Assembly (NCBI GenBank): GCA_963728145.1
Contig: CAVSJA010000007.1
Location: 682,001 to 746,000, forward strand
DNA from: CAVSJA01 sp963728145
GTDB taxonomy: Bacteria > Bacteroidota > Bacteroidia > Chitinophagales > Chitinophagaceae
Direction: 5' to 3'
Length of the DNA: 64,000 nt
The position numbers and the translations under genes were made by a program. This document shows positions 47,116-56,449 of the stretch, piece after piece (the stretch's first letter is position 1; the number at the start of each line of letters is the position of its first letter). A model generated the notes under the pieces. It was not told the DNA's origin. It saw only the letters and a program-made list of their open reading frames with translations, and did no database searches.

Positions 47116-47433
47116 ATGGAAAATTTTTTTAGCTGGATAACGATGCATCAGCAAATGATCTACATCGTAATTCTAATGATATTCGTAGGAATTGAAGTGA
47201 TCGGGCGTGTTCCAAGCGTATTGCATACTCCGTTGATGAGTGGTGCGAATGCGATTCATGGTGTTGTAATCATTGGTGCCATTATCGTGATGGGACAAGC
47301 CGAAAGCGACAATTATCTCGCATTAATACTTGGATTCTTAGCTGTAATACTTGGAACATTAAATGTAGTTGGCGGATTCGTAGTAACCGACCGAATGCTC
47401 GAAATGTTTAAAAAGAAACCATCCAAACCCTAA
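47116..47433 (+). CDS. pntAB: NAD(P) transhydrogenase subunit alpha part 2 (membrane part)
   Basis: 105 residues with three to four membrane helices and the conserved end VVGGFVVTDRMLEMFKKK. PSVLHTPLMSGANAIHGVV matches the PntA membrane domain. It forms part of the proton channel with PntB. Confidence 0.95.
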   Translation: MENFFSWITMHQQMIYIVILMIFVGIEVIGRVPSVLHTPLMSGANAIHGVVIIGAIIVMGQAESDNYLALILGFLAVILGTLNVVGGFVVTDRMLEMFKKKPSKP

Positions 47434-47448
47434 AGACCAAACCAGGAA

Positions 47449-48927
47449 ATGGAATCAAATCTGCTTACATTAATATATTTGATCGGCTCGGTGACATTCA
47501 TCATCGGTTTGAAAATGCTTTCAAATCCGGCTAAGGCGCGCAGAGGAAACCTGATTGCTGCGGGTGGAATGGCGCTGGCGATAGTAGGGACAATCTTTCT
47601 TTATACTAATGAGGATGGAAAGAAGCTGGGCAACTATGGATGGATATTCGGAGGATTGGTAATCGGAACTATCATTGGTACACTTGCGGCTAAGAAAGTA
47701 AAGATGACTGCAATGCCGGAAATGGTGAGTATGTTCAATGGAATGGGAGGTGCTTGTGCGGCATTGATATCAATAGTTGAGTTTAGCCATCTTCAAAAAT
47801 ATTTTACGACCAGGAAGGGGGGAAATTATGCTCAGCTTTTGCGCGAAAACAACTGGTTCACCGGGGCAGTTGATTATTATTTTGGCGGGACTTATTATCG
47901 GTTCCGTTTCCTTTGCCGGCAGCATGATTGCCTGGGGAAAATTAAATGGAAAGATAAAAGACTTTTCATTTAAGGGGCAACATATTGTTAACCTGCTTTT
48001 ACTTACAGCAGCGATTGGAGTTGCTGTCTACACAGTTTATTTTTTGAGGTCATAAAGACCTATTCGGAGTAAGTACGATCTTGTTTTATTCAATTTTGGC
48101 ATTTTCTCTACTTTATGGAGTTCTTTTTGTAATGCCAATCGGAGGTGCGGACATGCCTGTAGTGATTTCTCTTTTAAACTCCTTCACCGGTGTTGCAGCT
48201 GCATGCGGCGGATTCCTTTATGATAACAAAGTAATGCTCACGGGAGGTATACTTGTCGGTGCTGCTGGCACATTGCTTACGATGTTAATGTGTAAAGCAA
48301 TGAATCGCTCATTGATGAATGTATTGATCGGTTCATTTGGAGGCGGAGGCGGTGGCCCCGCCGGGGCGGGGGCGAAACAAAAACAAGGGGGGCAGCATCA
48401 TAAAGAGGTTTCTCTGAGCGATGCAGCTGTCGTGATGGGCTATGCGAATAAAGTATTTATTGTTCCGGGATATGGTTTGGCCGTTGCACAGGCTCAACAT
48501 ATTTGTCATGAGTTGGAAGAATTGCTTGAGGAAAAAGGTGTACAGGTTAAATACGCGATACATCCTGTTGCGGGTCGTATGCCGGGACATATGAATGTCT
48601 TGCTCGCAGAAGCAGATGTGAGCTATGATAAATTGCTGGAGATGGAAGATGCGAATGATGAATTCAAAACAACTGATGTGGTATTGATACTTGGTGCCAA
48701 TGATGTGGTTAATCCTGCTGCTAAAACTGATCCCTCCTCGCCAATATATGGAATGCCCATACTGGATGTTGAACAAGCAAAGACCGTTATCGTCAACAAG
48801 ACGAAGTATGAAACCCGGTTACGCAGGTATTGAAAATGATTTGTTTTATAGACCGAAGACGTCTATGCTTTTCGGTGATGCGAAAAAAGTGCTTCAGGAT
48901 CTTGTGGCTGAAATAAAGAGCCATTAA
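47449..48927 (+). CDS. pntB: NAD(P) transhydrogenase subunit beta (frameshifts)
   Basis: Repaired length about 490 residues. Membrane part: MPEMVSMFNGMGGACAAL, SFAGSMIAWGKLNGKI, MPIGGADMPVVISLLNSFTGVAAA. The NADP-binding domain holds VPGYGLAVAQAQH, HPVAGRMPGHMNVLLAEA, LGANDVVNPAA and GYAGIEN. Frame breaks lie between 47780 and 47868, near 48050, and at 48798-48801, where a Lys codon reads AAGA. A Gly/Ala-rich linker is encoded around 48330-48370. The enzyme makes NADPH at the expense of the proton gradient. Confidence 0.94.
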
Positions 48928-48988
48928 TGGATTTTGTTGGTTTAATGTGACTATGCCTTTGTAAAGTTGAGGCAAGCGCGGGGTTTTT

Positions 48989-49032
48989 GATCGGAAGAAC
49001 AGAAGAACAGAAGAACAGCGGAACAGTAGAAC
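48989..49032. repeat. GAACAG direct word array with GATCGGAA anchor
   Basis: About five GAACAG words after a TTTTTGATCGGAAGAACAG start, the same anchor as at 36265 and 34377. No complementary second arm is seen. It lies in the pntB to membrane-protein spacer. Confidence 0.65.
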
Positions 49033-49071
49033 AAGCGCGGCAATCGTTAATTTCGGGTAAGTAAGTAAGCC

Positions 49072-49596
49072 ATGATTTCAAGCAAAAACACCAGACAATT
49101 TTATGTAGTATTCTGGGTGTTTTTCGCGGTATTGTTAATGGTAACGGCAATGCAATGGGCAACGATCTTTTACCTGGAAAGGATAAAGGATTCACTAAAC
49201 CCCGAACTGGATCTTCGCCTTTTTTATTTCTACGCAATACTCTGGCCCGGTCTTGTACTGGTAGAATGGATTACTTATTGGGTCTTCAGGAATAAGATCA
49301 CAGAATTTCGTTGGATCTGGTTTCATTTAATTTGCCTCGTGCTCGCATTTGTGCTCTTGCCGATTATTGTCGTAATCATTACCACCATAATCCGAGCTAA
49401 TTATAATGAAGAAAATACATACCACTATACTCTGATCGTCTATCGCATCCGTTTCTATAGTTTCTGGACCTTTGTCATACTCGGCCATATTTTCTTTATC
49501 ATTGCCCTTGTAAAAGCATTATCCAAAAACAAATCTGCAAACCCGGAACATGACGCGGATACCGGATTCCTTGATCAATTCACTAAAGAAAATTGA
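49072..49596 (+). CDS. Four-helix membrane protein of unknown function
   Basis: 174 residues with four long hydrophobic helices (about 12-33, 50-70, 83-110, 127-150) and charged ends. No catalytic motif is seen and I do not recognise the family. The last 47 bases overlap the start of the RNA methyltransferase gene in another frame, so the two are probably translationally coupled. Confidence 0.65.
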   Translation: MISSKNTRQFYVVFWVFFAVLLMVTAMQWATIFYLERIKDSLNPELDLRLFYFYAILWPGLVLVEWITYWVFRNKITEFRWIWFHLICLVLAFVLLPIIVVIITTIIRANYNEENTYHYTLIVYRIRFYSFWTFVILGHIFFIIALVKALSKNKSANPEHDADTGFLDQFTKEN

Positions 49597-50935
49597 AAGC
49601 TTCAAAGAGCAATCCTTTAAGGAGGTTCATGAATCCGGGGAACAGGTTACATCCATACGGGTGAACAAGTTCAAAGCAACTGATCCTTTACAGTTTGCTA
49701 TTTCGAATTTCAAGTCTGCAAAGAAGATTCCATGGTCAGATCAGGGGTTTTATCTTTCGCAGCGACCATCCTTTACTCTCGATCCATACTTTCATGCAGG
49801 GTACTATTATGTACAGGAAGCATCAGGAATGTTTCTGGAAGAAGTAGTTCGTCAAACTCTTGACCTGAGTAAGCCATTAAAGGTTCTCGATCTTTGTGCG
49901 GCACCGGGTGGAAAATCTACATTGATCCAATCTTTGATTTCTCCAGATAGTTTATTGGTAAGTAATGAAGTGATTAAATCAAGGGTCAGCATTCTCGAAG
50001 AAAATATGACTCGTTGGGGCGCAGCAAATCTTATCATTACCAATAACGATCCGAAAGATTTTGCTCCATTGAATGGATTTTTTGACCTCATCGTGATCGA
50101 TGCTCCCTGTAGCGGAAGCGGTTTGTTTCGACGGGATGCGGAAGCGATTGAGCATTGGAGTGAGGCGAATGTTCAACTATGTCAGCAAAGACAGGAACGG
50201 ATTCTTGCTGATATTTTCCCAGCCTTGAAGCCCGGAGGCATACTGATTTATTCTACCTGTTCTTATTCAAAGGAAGAAAATGAGGATATTATTGATTGGA
50301 TAATGGATCAATTTGAAATTTCAAATTTGAAATTGAAAATTGAAGAGGGGATTGGCATTAAGGAAACGATATCGGCTAAGCATCGGGCCTATGGTTATCG
50401 TTTCTGGCCGGATCAAATAATGGGTGAGGGATTTTTTATCGCTTGTTTCAGGAAAGGGAATGATGAAGAACCATCTTTCAGAAATCCAAAGAAAACTGTT
50501 TTGGAAAAATTAACACGCAATGAAGAATCTATGCTGAGTGATTGGCTGGAGGATCCATCTGCATTTGTATTTTTTCGATATGGAGACCAGGTTTTAGCAT
50601 TTCCTTCAGGAATAGCTTCGTTTATCCAACCGGTACTTGCATCTAATCTTTATGTCCGCCAGGCTGGATTAAGAATGGGAAAATTCGCAGGGAAAGAACT
50701 AATACCCGACCCGGCTTTAGCATTTAGCCCCGCTATTTCTAAAAGAATTGTTGCAATACCGTTAAAGCAGGACCAGGCACTGCAATATTTGAGAAGAGAA
50801 GAAGTTTCCATAGACAGTGACCATCGGGGATGGGCAGTTGTTGAGTATGTAGGCGCGAAACTGGGTTGGGTGAAGATCTTGCAGAATAGAATTAACAATT
50901 ACTACCCGAAGGAGTGGAGGATTAGGATGAGGTAG
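49550..50935 (+). CDS. RsmB/RsmF-family rRNA (cytosine-C5) methyltransferase
   Basis: 461 residues. SAM motif VLDLCAAPGGKS, the motif IV cysteine in DAPCSGSGLFR and the catalytic cysteine in YSTCSYS define the m5C methyltransferase family. A C-terminal region of about 140 residues (GKFAGKELIPDPALAFS and beyond) resembles the extra RNA-binding part of RsmF. The target is probably 16S rRNA. A GGCAATG repeat array begins at the stop codon. Confidence 0.9.
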   Translation: MTRIPDSLINSLKKIESFKEQSFKEVHESGEQVTSIRVNKFKATDPLQFAISNFKSAKKIPWSDQGFYLSQRPSFTLDPYFHAGYYYVQEASGMFLEEVVRQTLDLSKPLKVLDLCAAPGGKSTLIQSLISPDSLLVSNEVIKSRVSILEENMTRWGAANLIITNNDPKDFAPLNGFFDLIVIDAPCSGSGLFRRDAEAIEHWSEANVQLCQQRQERILADIFPALKPGGILIYSTCSYSKEENEDIIDWIMDQFEISNLKLKIEEGIGIKETISAKHRAYGYRFWPDQIMGEGFFIACFRKGNDEEPSFRNPKKTVLEKLTRNEESMLSDWLEDPSAFVFFRYGDQVLAFPSGIASFIQPVLASNLYVRQAGLRMGKFAGKELIPDPALAFSPAISKRIVAIPLKQDQALQYLRREEVSIDSDHRGWAVVEYVGAKLGWVKILQNRINNYYPKEWRIRMR

Positions 50936-51027
50936 GCAATGGGCAATGGGCAAGAGGCAAGAGGCAATAGGCAATAGGCAAGGGGCAAAAGGCAAGAGGC
51001 AAGGGGCAAAAGGCAAAGGCAAGGGGC
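50935..51027. repeat. GGCAATG/GGCAAGA direct word array
   Basis: About twelve words of seven or eight bases (GGCAATG, GGCAAGA, GGCAAAA) start at the methyltransferase stop. A second set of CCAAT-centred words follows at 51069-51119, but it is not a clean complement. Confidence 0.75.
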
Positions 51028-51171
51028 TTGCGCCAGTTGCAGTTCCAGATTTTTAAGAGTATATTAGGATTGAGGTCCAATACCCGCTCCCAATATCCCA
51101 CTCCAATTCCTAGCTCCAATCCAGAACCAAAAAAAATCGGCATATTTGCATAATCCTTAAAATCGCGGCCC

Positions 51172-52146
51172 ATGTCAAAATTCAGGGTATTACCTCTTAC
51201 TATATTATTATTATTGATTTGCGCACAGGGCTTTGCGCAAAAACTGATGGTGCGCGGCAGCTCACCAAATCTTTACCTTGAACATAAGGTTACAGCCAAG
51301 GAAACCTGGTATAGCATCGGCAGATTGTATAACCTTAGTCCAAAAGATATCGCGCCTTTTAATAAGTCCACATTGACCAAGCCCCTGGCGATCGGTCAGC
51401 TATTAAAAATCCCGCTGAAACAAACTAATTTCTCCCAGGATGGCGCTAAAGCAGCTGACGAAGTTTTTGTTCCGGTTTATCATGCAGTGGCTGAAAAAGA
51501 ATGGATGTTCAGGATCAGCAGCAATCACAATGTTCCCGCGGCCAATCTGGAAAAATGGAATAATGTTACCAATGAAGACCTGCGACCAGGGATGCAGGTG
51601 ATCGTGGGATGGTTAAAGGTCAAGAAAGCTCAGTCTGTACTTGCTTCCAGGGGTACAAACAAGATACCGATGGCTGTAAAGCCGATCGTAGTTCCTGATG
51701 CCAAGAAAGATGTGGTGACGAGGGATCCTCTCCCGCAAGTGAAGGTTGTGCCCGATAAAGTAGATAACAGTGTGCAGCAAAGCCAGCAAGAAACAAAAAC
51801 GATAACGACCTCTAATACTTCCAGCACCAATCCGTCCAATTATAAAGGAGGATATTTTCGTTCCTCCTATAGGGAGGCGGGCAATAGTTCAACCGGAAAT
51901 GCAGGAGTATTTCGGAGTACAAGCGGATGGAACGACGGAAAATATTATGCATTGATGAATAATGTTCCTATTGGAACAATTGTAAAAGTGACTTTCCCTT
52001 CTACAAATAAATCAGTCTACGCAAAAGTGCTTGGACAATTACCGGAAATGAAAGAAAGCAACGGCCTTTCTTTACGCATCAGTGATGCCGCTGCATCGGA
52101 ACTAGGAGTGGCTATAAATAAGTTTTATGTTGATGTGAAGTATTGA
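51172..52146 (+). CDS. LysM-domain envelope protein with an RlpA-like C-terminal domain
   Basis: 324 residues with a signal peptide (LICAQGFAQ). Two LysM-type modules cover about residues 38-85 (KETWYSIGRLYNLS) and 105-155 (AEKEWMFRISSNHNVP). A Ser/Thr/Gln-rich linker leads to a C-terminal domain with NNVPIGTIVKVTFPSTNKSV and LRISDAAASELGV, the pattern of double-psi barrels as in RlpA. It probably binds peptidoglycan in the periplasm. Confidence 0.8.
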   Translation: MSKFRVLPLTILLLLICAQGFAQKLMVRGSSPNLYLEHKVTAKETWYSIGRLYNLSPKDIAPFNKSTLTKPLAIGQLLKIPLKQTNFSQDGAKAADEVFVPVYHAVAEKEWMFRISSNHNVPAANLEKWNNVTNEDLRPGMQVIVGWLKVKKAQSVLASRGTNKIPMAVKPIVVPDAKKDVVTRDPLPQVKVVPDKVDNSVQQSQQETKTITTSNTSSTNPSNYKGGYFRSSYREAGNSSTGNAGVFRSTSGWNDGKYYALMNNVPIGTIVKVTFPSTNKSVYAKVLGQLPEMKESNGLSLRISDAAASELGVAINKFYVDVKY

Positions 52147-52159
52147 TGCCGCTCGGTTC

Positions 52160-52409
52160 AGGTTGATAAGGTTGACAGGGTTGACACGGTTGACAGGGTT
52201 GACACGGTTGACAAGGTTGACAAGGTTGACAAGGTTGACAGGGTTGACAAGATAATTCTTAAGATATTCTAAAAATTAAAAGGAATAATGATGATCTATC
52301 ATTATTCCTTTTTTATTTTTTATTCGTTCGTTGTCAACCTTGTCAACCCTGTCAACCTTGTCAACCGTGTCAACCCTGTCAACCTTGTCAACCTTGTCAA
52401 CCAACCCTG
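52160..52409. repeat. 9-bp TTGACAAGG word-repeat inverted spacer with a terminator in the loop
   Basis: Left arm 52160-52252 (about ten GGTTGACAA/GGTTGACAG/CGGTTGACA units). Right arm 52331-52409 (about eight complementary units). The arms surround the terminator at 52278-52312. The same word builds the arrays at 37523-37843. Confidence 0.9.
52278..52312. terminator. Bidirectional terminator in the repeat loop
   Basis: Perfect 15-bp stem AAAAGGAATAATGAT / ATCATTATTCCTTTT with loop GATCT and a T-rich tail. It lies between the plus-strand LysM gene and the minus-strand CHRD gene. Confidence 0.85.
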
Positions 52410-52420
52410 GCGACAAAAGG

Positions 52421-52876
52421 CTACTCAAACAAAATCTGCCCCCGAATTTCCCCTCCGGGATTCAAGCTGGTATGAATATTTACATAATAAGCGCCTCGCA
52501 AAAGGTCTTCTTCTTTTACTGCGACTCCGTCAACGAAGAACGTTCCTGAGAATGTTCCTGTTTGCGCAGTTGAATAACCTGAGAAATTCTGAACAATGGG
52601 AGCATTGAATCCCTTCGTTGCAACTCCATGGATATGAAAACCAACGATGGGTCCTGTCAGGGAATTCCACTTAACGGTATACGAAAGTGTTTTTGTATTC
52701 TTATTGTAAGCGAAATCGAGCGTACCGTTAGCTGCCGTACTTTTTGCTGGCACTTCCTGGGCACCTTCGATTGGAAGGGCTGTGCGGGTAAGTATGGTTG
52801 TATCAAGATCCTGTGAGCAGGAAAAAAGGACTATGGAGAGCACAGGAAGAATGAAATAAGATTTGCGCAATCTCAT
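52421..52876 (-). CDS. CHRD-domain lipoprotein
   Basis: 151 residues. Lipobox VLFSC (Cys about 20). The CHRD domain is marked by LPIEGAQEVPAKSTAANGT, GPIVGFHIHG, the TGTFSGTFF turn, YYVNIHTSLNPGGEIRGQI. CHRD domains occur in many surface proteins; the biochemical role is unknown. It probably faces the periplasm or the outside. Confidence 0.88.
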   Translation of the reverse strand: MRLRKSYFILPVLSIVLFSCSQDLDTTILTRTALPIEGAQEVPAKSTAANGTLDFAYNKNTKTLSYTVKWNSLTGPIVGFHIHGVATKGFNAPIVQNFSGYSTAQTGTFSGTFFVDGVAVKEEDLLRGAYYVNIHTSLNPGGEIRGQILFE

Positions 52877-52964
52877 AAGCAGTTTTAGTTTGATTCAAAT
52901 ATAATACGGTTTTAGAAATCGCAGGAAAAATTCTATGTTAACCCCCTTAGGATCGACCGTCAAT

Positions 52965-55577
52965 TTATTTCAGCAAATTCTTGATTTCGCTGAGTTTCAA
53001 AAGGGCTTCCACCGGGGTCAGGCGGTTGATATCGATCCCTTCTAACATACGGCGCATTTCCTCAAAGGTTTCGCTATGGGCATCAAAAATGGAAAGCTGG
53101 AGCTTATCGGCATTCATCTTCTTTAATTCCACCCCAATATTTTCCCCTTCGTGCATGGCTTCAAGTTGACGAAGGATTTCATTTGCCCGCTGGATCAGGG
53201 CAGGGGGCATGCCGGCCATCTTCGCCACATGGATACCGAAACTGTGAGTGCTGCCTCCAGGCGCGAGCTTTCGTAAGAAAGATTACTTTATTGCCAACTT
53301 CCTTATTGGTAATATGATAGTTCTTTATCCTCGGAAATTTATTTTCCAGTTCATTGAGCTCGTGATAGTGTGTGGCAAAAAGTGTCTTTGGCTGTTGCGG
53401 AGAATTATGAAGGTATTCGGCAATGCTCCAGGCGATTGAAATTCCATCATAGGTAGAAGTTCCCCTTCCAATCTCATCCAGCAGGATCAGGCTTGATGTC
53501 GTGATATTATTGATGATGCTCGCCGTTTCATTCATTTCCACCATGAAGGTTGATTCACCACCACTCAGATTATCCGAAGCGCCTACACGGGTAAATATTT
53601 TATCTGTTCTTGGAATCAATCCCTGGTCAGCCGGAACAAAACTTCCCATATGCGCCATCAGGGTGATCAGAGCGGTTTGTCGAAGCAATGCACTTTTACC
53701 GCTCATATTCGGACCGGTAAGAATAATTATTTGTTGAGCTGATGGATCCAGGAAAATATCATTGGATATATAAGCTTCGCCAGCCGGAAGATTCCTTTCA
53801 ATCACCGGATGCCGGCTTTGCTTCAGATTGAGAACAGTTCCTTCATGCAGTTCAGGTTTCTTATAATTGTAGTGAAGGGCATTGTTGGCAGAAACAAACC
53901 AGGCAATCCAGCACGGCGAGCACATTTCCGTTCACCTGCATCGGTGCGATATAATCCTGCAATTCCAATAATAGTTTGTCATAGAGCTCCAGCTCAATAT
54001 TCAGTATCTTCTCTTCTGCTCCTGTTATCTTTTCCTCGTACTCTTTTAGTTCTGCTGTGATGTATCGTTCCGCATTGGCCAGGGTTTGTTTACGCATCCA
54101 TGCCTGCGGAACTTTGTTTTTGTGGAGATTGGTTACTTCGAGATAATAACCAAACACATTATTGAAGCCAATCTTTAATGAAGAAATACCGGTAGGATAG
54201 GGCTTCTTTTTGTTGTAATTCCACCAGGTATTCTTTTCCTCCATGTGCAATGCGTCTCAATTCATCTAATTCAAAGTTTACTCCCTCCCTGAAAACTCCC
54301 CCTCTTGAAACCAGTGCAGGTGGATTTTCATTCAATTCTTTAAGGATCTTTTCTTTTATATAATGACAGGGATTAAGTGCATCTGAAATTCTTTTCAGGT
54401 ATTCGTTTTCCGTATTTGCGATTATTTCACGAAGCGCTTCTATGTGTTGAAGACCTTTTGCGATTTGCAATACTTCGCGCGGATTGATCTTCTTCAATGC
54501 GATCTTACTTACCAATCGTTCTACATCCCCACATTGTTTGATATGCTGCGAAACCTTGTAACGAAGGTCTGTTTCTTTGATGAAGAATTCCGTCAGATCA
54601 AGTCTTTCCTGGATCTTATGAAGGTCTTTCAGTGGCAATACGATCCAACGTTTGAGCATTCGTGCTCCCATTGGCGAAATGGTGTTGTCCAGCACTTTCA
54701 ACAGGCTGGTCCCGTTATCGCGATTGGAGTCAAGTCCGCTTCCGATCAATTCCAGGTTGCGAATGGTAAATCGATCCATCCACAGATAATCTTCGCGGTC
54801 GATGCGCTGGATGGAAGTGATATGTTGCAGGTTGGGATGTTCGGTATCTTTCAGGTAATGTAAAACCGCACCTGCAGCAATGATGGCCGAATGCATTTCT
54901 TCAATACCAAAACCTTTCAGCGAATGCGTTTGAAAATGTTTCAACAAACATTCTTTAGCTATAGGCTTCATCGAAAATCCAACTCTCAAGCGTATAGGTA
55001 TAAAATTTTGATCCGAAGTTTTCTTTGAAAAATTTCTGATAATTACGTTGGAAAATAACTTCCGCAGGCTTGAGCGTTTGCAATAGTTTGTCGATATATT
55101 CCTGGTTTCCTTCCGCAACAAAGAATTCCCCGGTGGAGATGTCCAGGAAAGCGATGCCAATATCATCATCAGTAAAATGGATACCCGCTAAAAAATTATT
55201 GCTGTTATGTTCAAGAAGTTTATCATTAGTGGCAACACCCGGTGTGACCATTTCGGTTACGCCGCGCTTGACAATACCTTTTGCCAGTTTCGGATCTTCC
55301 AGCTGATCGCAGATGGCAACGCGATAACCTGCTTTCACCAGTTTATGGAGATAGGTATCCAGGGCATGATGAGGAAATCCCGCCAGTTCGGATGAAGCTG
55401 CGGCTCCATTATTTCTTTTGGTAAGGGTAATACCCAGCACCGTGAAGCGATGATGGCGTCCTCTCCAAAAGTTTCATAAAAATCACCCACCCGAAAGAGC
55501 AGGATAGCATCGGGGTATTTTTGTTTGATCGCCCGGTGTTGCTGCATCAGTGGGGTATCGGCATTGCTCTTACCCAT
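52965..55577 (-). CDS. mutS: DNA mismatch repair protein MutS (frameshifts)
   Basis: Start ATG 55577 (MGKSNADTPLMQQH). The mismatch-binding motif GDFYETFGEDA, connector, lever/clamp and ATPase follow, with Walker A LTGPNMSGKSALLRQ and Walker B ILLDEIGRGTSTYDG, then ATHYHELNELE. About 870 residues when repaired. Five breaks lie near 55442, 54965, 54197, 53907 and 53268. Four are doubled synonymous third bases (for example TCCT for Ser at 54195-54198, read on the minus strand); one is a missing third base. A TATATTTG box lies six bases before the ATG. Confidence 0.95.
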
Positions 55578-55583
55578 GAAGGG

Positions 55584-55591
55584 CAAATATA
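55584..55591 (-). promoter_or_regulatory. -7 box of mutS, 6 bases from the start codon
   Basis: TATATTTG on the minus strand, then CCCTTC, then ATG. The longer frame that starts with TTG lies inside this box, which supports ATG 55577 as the start. Confidence 0.6.
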
Positions 55592-55635
55592 AATTCTTTT
55601 GAAGGGTATTCTGGAGCCCGTTTCACATTGTGAAT

Positions 55636-55643
55636 TATTTTTG
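55636..55643 (+). promoter_or_regulatory. -7 box of the SPOUT methyltransferase gene
   Basis: TATTTTTG matches TAnnTTTG and lies 34 bases before the chosen ATG at 55678. Confidence 0.5.
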
Positions 55644-55677
55644 CTTAACCTTACTGAAAGCTGAAAAAGAAAACTTT

Positions 55678-56235
55678 ATGCGCAAACTGGAAATGCATGA
55701 ACTGAACCGGAAAAGCCCTGAGGCCTTCCGGGAAGCGGAAAAGCTTCCCATCGTAGTGGTATTGGACAATATCCGGAGCATGCACAATGTCGGATCAGTA
55801 TTCAGGACAGCGGATGCATTTCTTTTACGGGGCATCTTTTTATGTGGTTATACGCCAAGGCCACCGCATCGTGATATTACAAAGACAGCCCTGGGTGCAA
55901 CAGATACTGTTGAATGGAAATACTTTCCTACAACGAAGGAAGCCGTTCTTCAATTGAAGGATGAAGGTTATGAGATATGGTCCATCGAGCAGGTTGAAAA
56001 AAGCGTACCGCTGAATAAATTCGATTCTTCCAACAAAAAACTCGCAATTGTTTTCGGAAATGAAGTGACTGGTGTCGATAGCGAGGTAATTAAACTAAGT
56101 ACAGGCTGCATAGAAATTCCGCAAATGGGAATGAAGCATTCGTTGAATATTTCAGTTGCTGCCGGGATTGTGTTGTGGGAGTTGGTGCGTCAACGTATGG
56201 TTCCGAACTCATTGATGCGTGGTTCCGAACCCTAA
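55678..56235 (+). CDS. SpoU/TrmH-family RNA 2'-O-methyltransferase
   Basis: Start ATG 55678 (MRKLEMHELNRKS); the frame upstream crosses the -7 box. SPOUT motifs are NIRSMHNVGSVFRTADAF (motif 1), VFGNEVTGV (motif 2) and IPQMGMKHSLNISVAAGIVLWE (motif 3, given in parts), so the knotted SAM site is complete. The target is a tRNA or rRNA ribose. The final residues MVPNSLMRGSEP are encoded by the GGTTCCGAACC repeat array. Confidence 0.88.
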   Translation: MRKLEMHELNRKSPEAFREAEKLPIVVVLDNIRSMHNVGSVFRTADAFLLRGIFLCGYTPRPPHRDITKTALGATDTVEWKYFPTTKEAVLQLKDEGYEIWSIEQVEKSVPLNKFDSSNKKLAIVFGNEVTGVDSEVIKLSTGCIEIPQMGMKHSLNISVAAGIVLWELVRQRMVPNSLMRGSEP

Positions 56236-56437
56236 AGAAGAATCTATGCAAGTTATTTGGGAATTACAGGGTTCGGAACCCTATTGAAACGCCCTAACTT
56301 GAAATGGACCCTTGCTTCGATTTTATATGCGGCTTCCTCATTTAGGGTTCCGAACCCTGTAAGTATCAGGACTACTTTCGAAGTTGCCTCTTTAGGGTTC
56401 GGAACCTGGCTAGATTCTTCTTTAGGGTTCCGAACCA
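56199..56437. repeat. Six-copy AGGGTTCCGAACCCT palindrome array
   Basis: Near-identical 11-15 base copies at 56199, 56221, 56268, 56344, 56394 and 56424. The odd central base makes copies 1, 2, 4 and 6 read TTCCGAA and copies 3 and 5 TTCGGAA, so they alternate in orientation. They lie between the SPOUT methyltransferase and ubiA-like genes, overlapping the end of the first. Spacing is 22-76 bases. Confidence 0.85.
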
Positions 56438-56449
56438 TAACTTCGCAGA

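Noticed and set aside
34379..49032. Sequencing adapter remains at GATCGGAAGAACAG
   Set aside because: It resembles the common adapter start GATCGGAAGAGC but differs after AAGA, continues as a GAACAG array, and lies inside consistent genomic context at three places.
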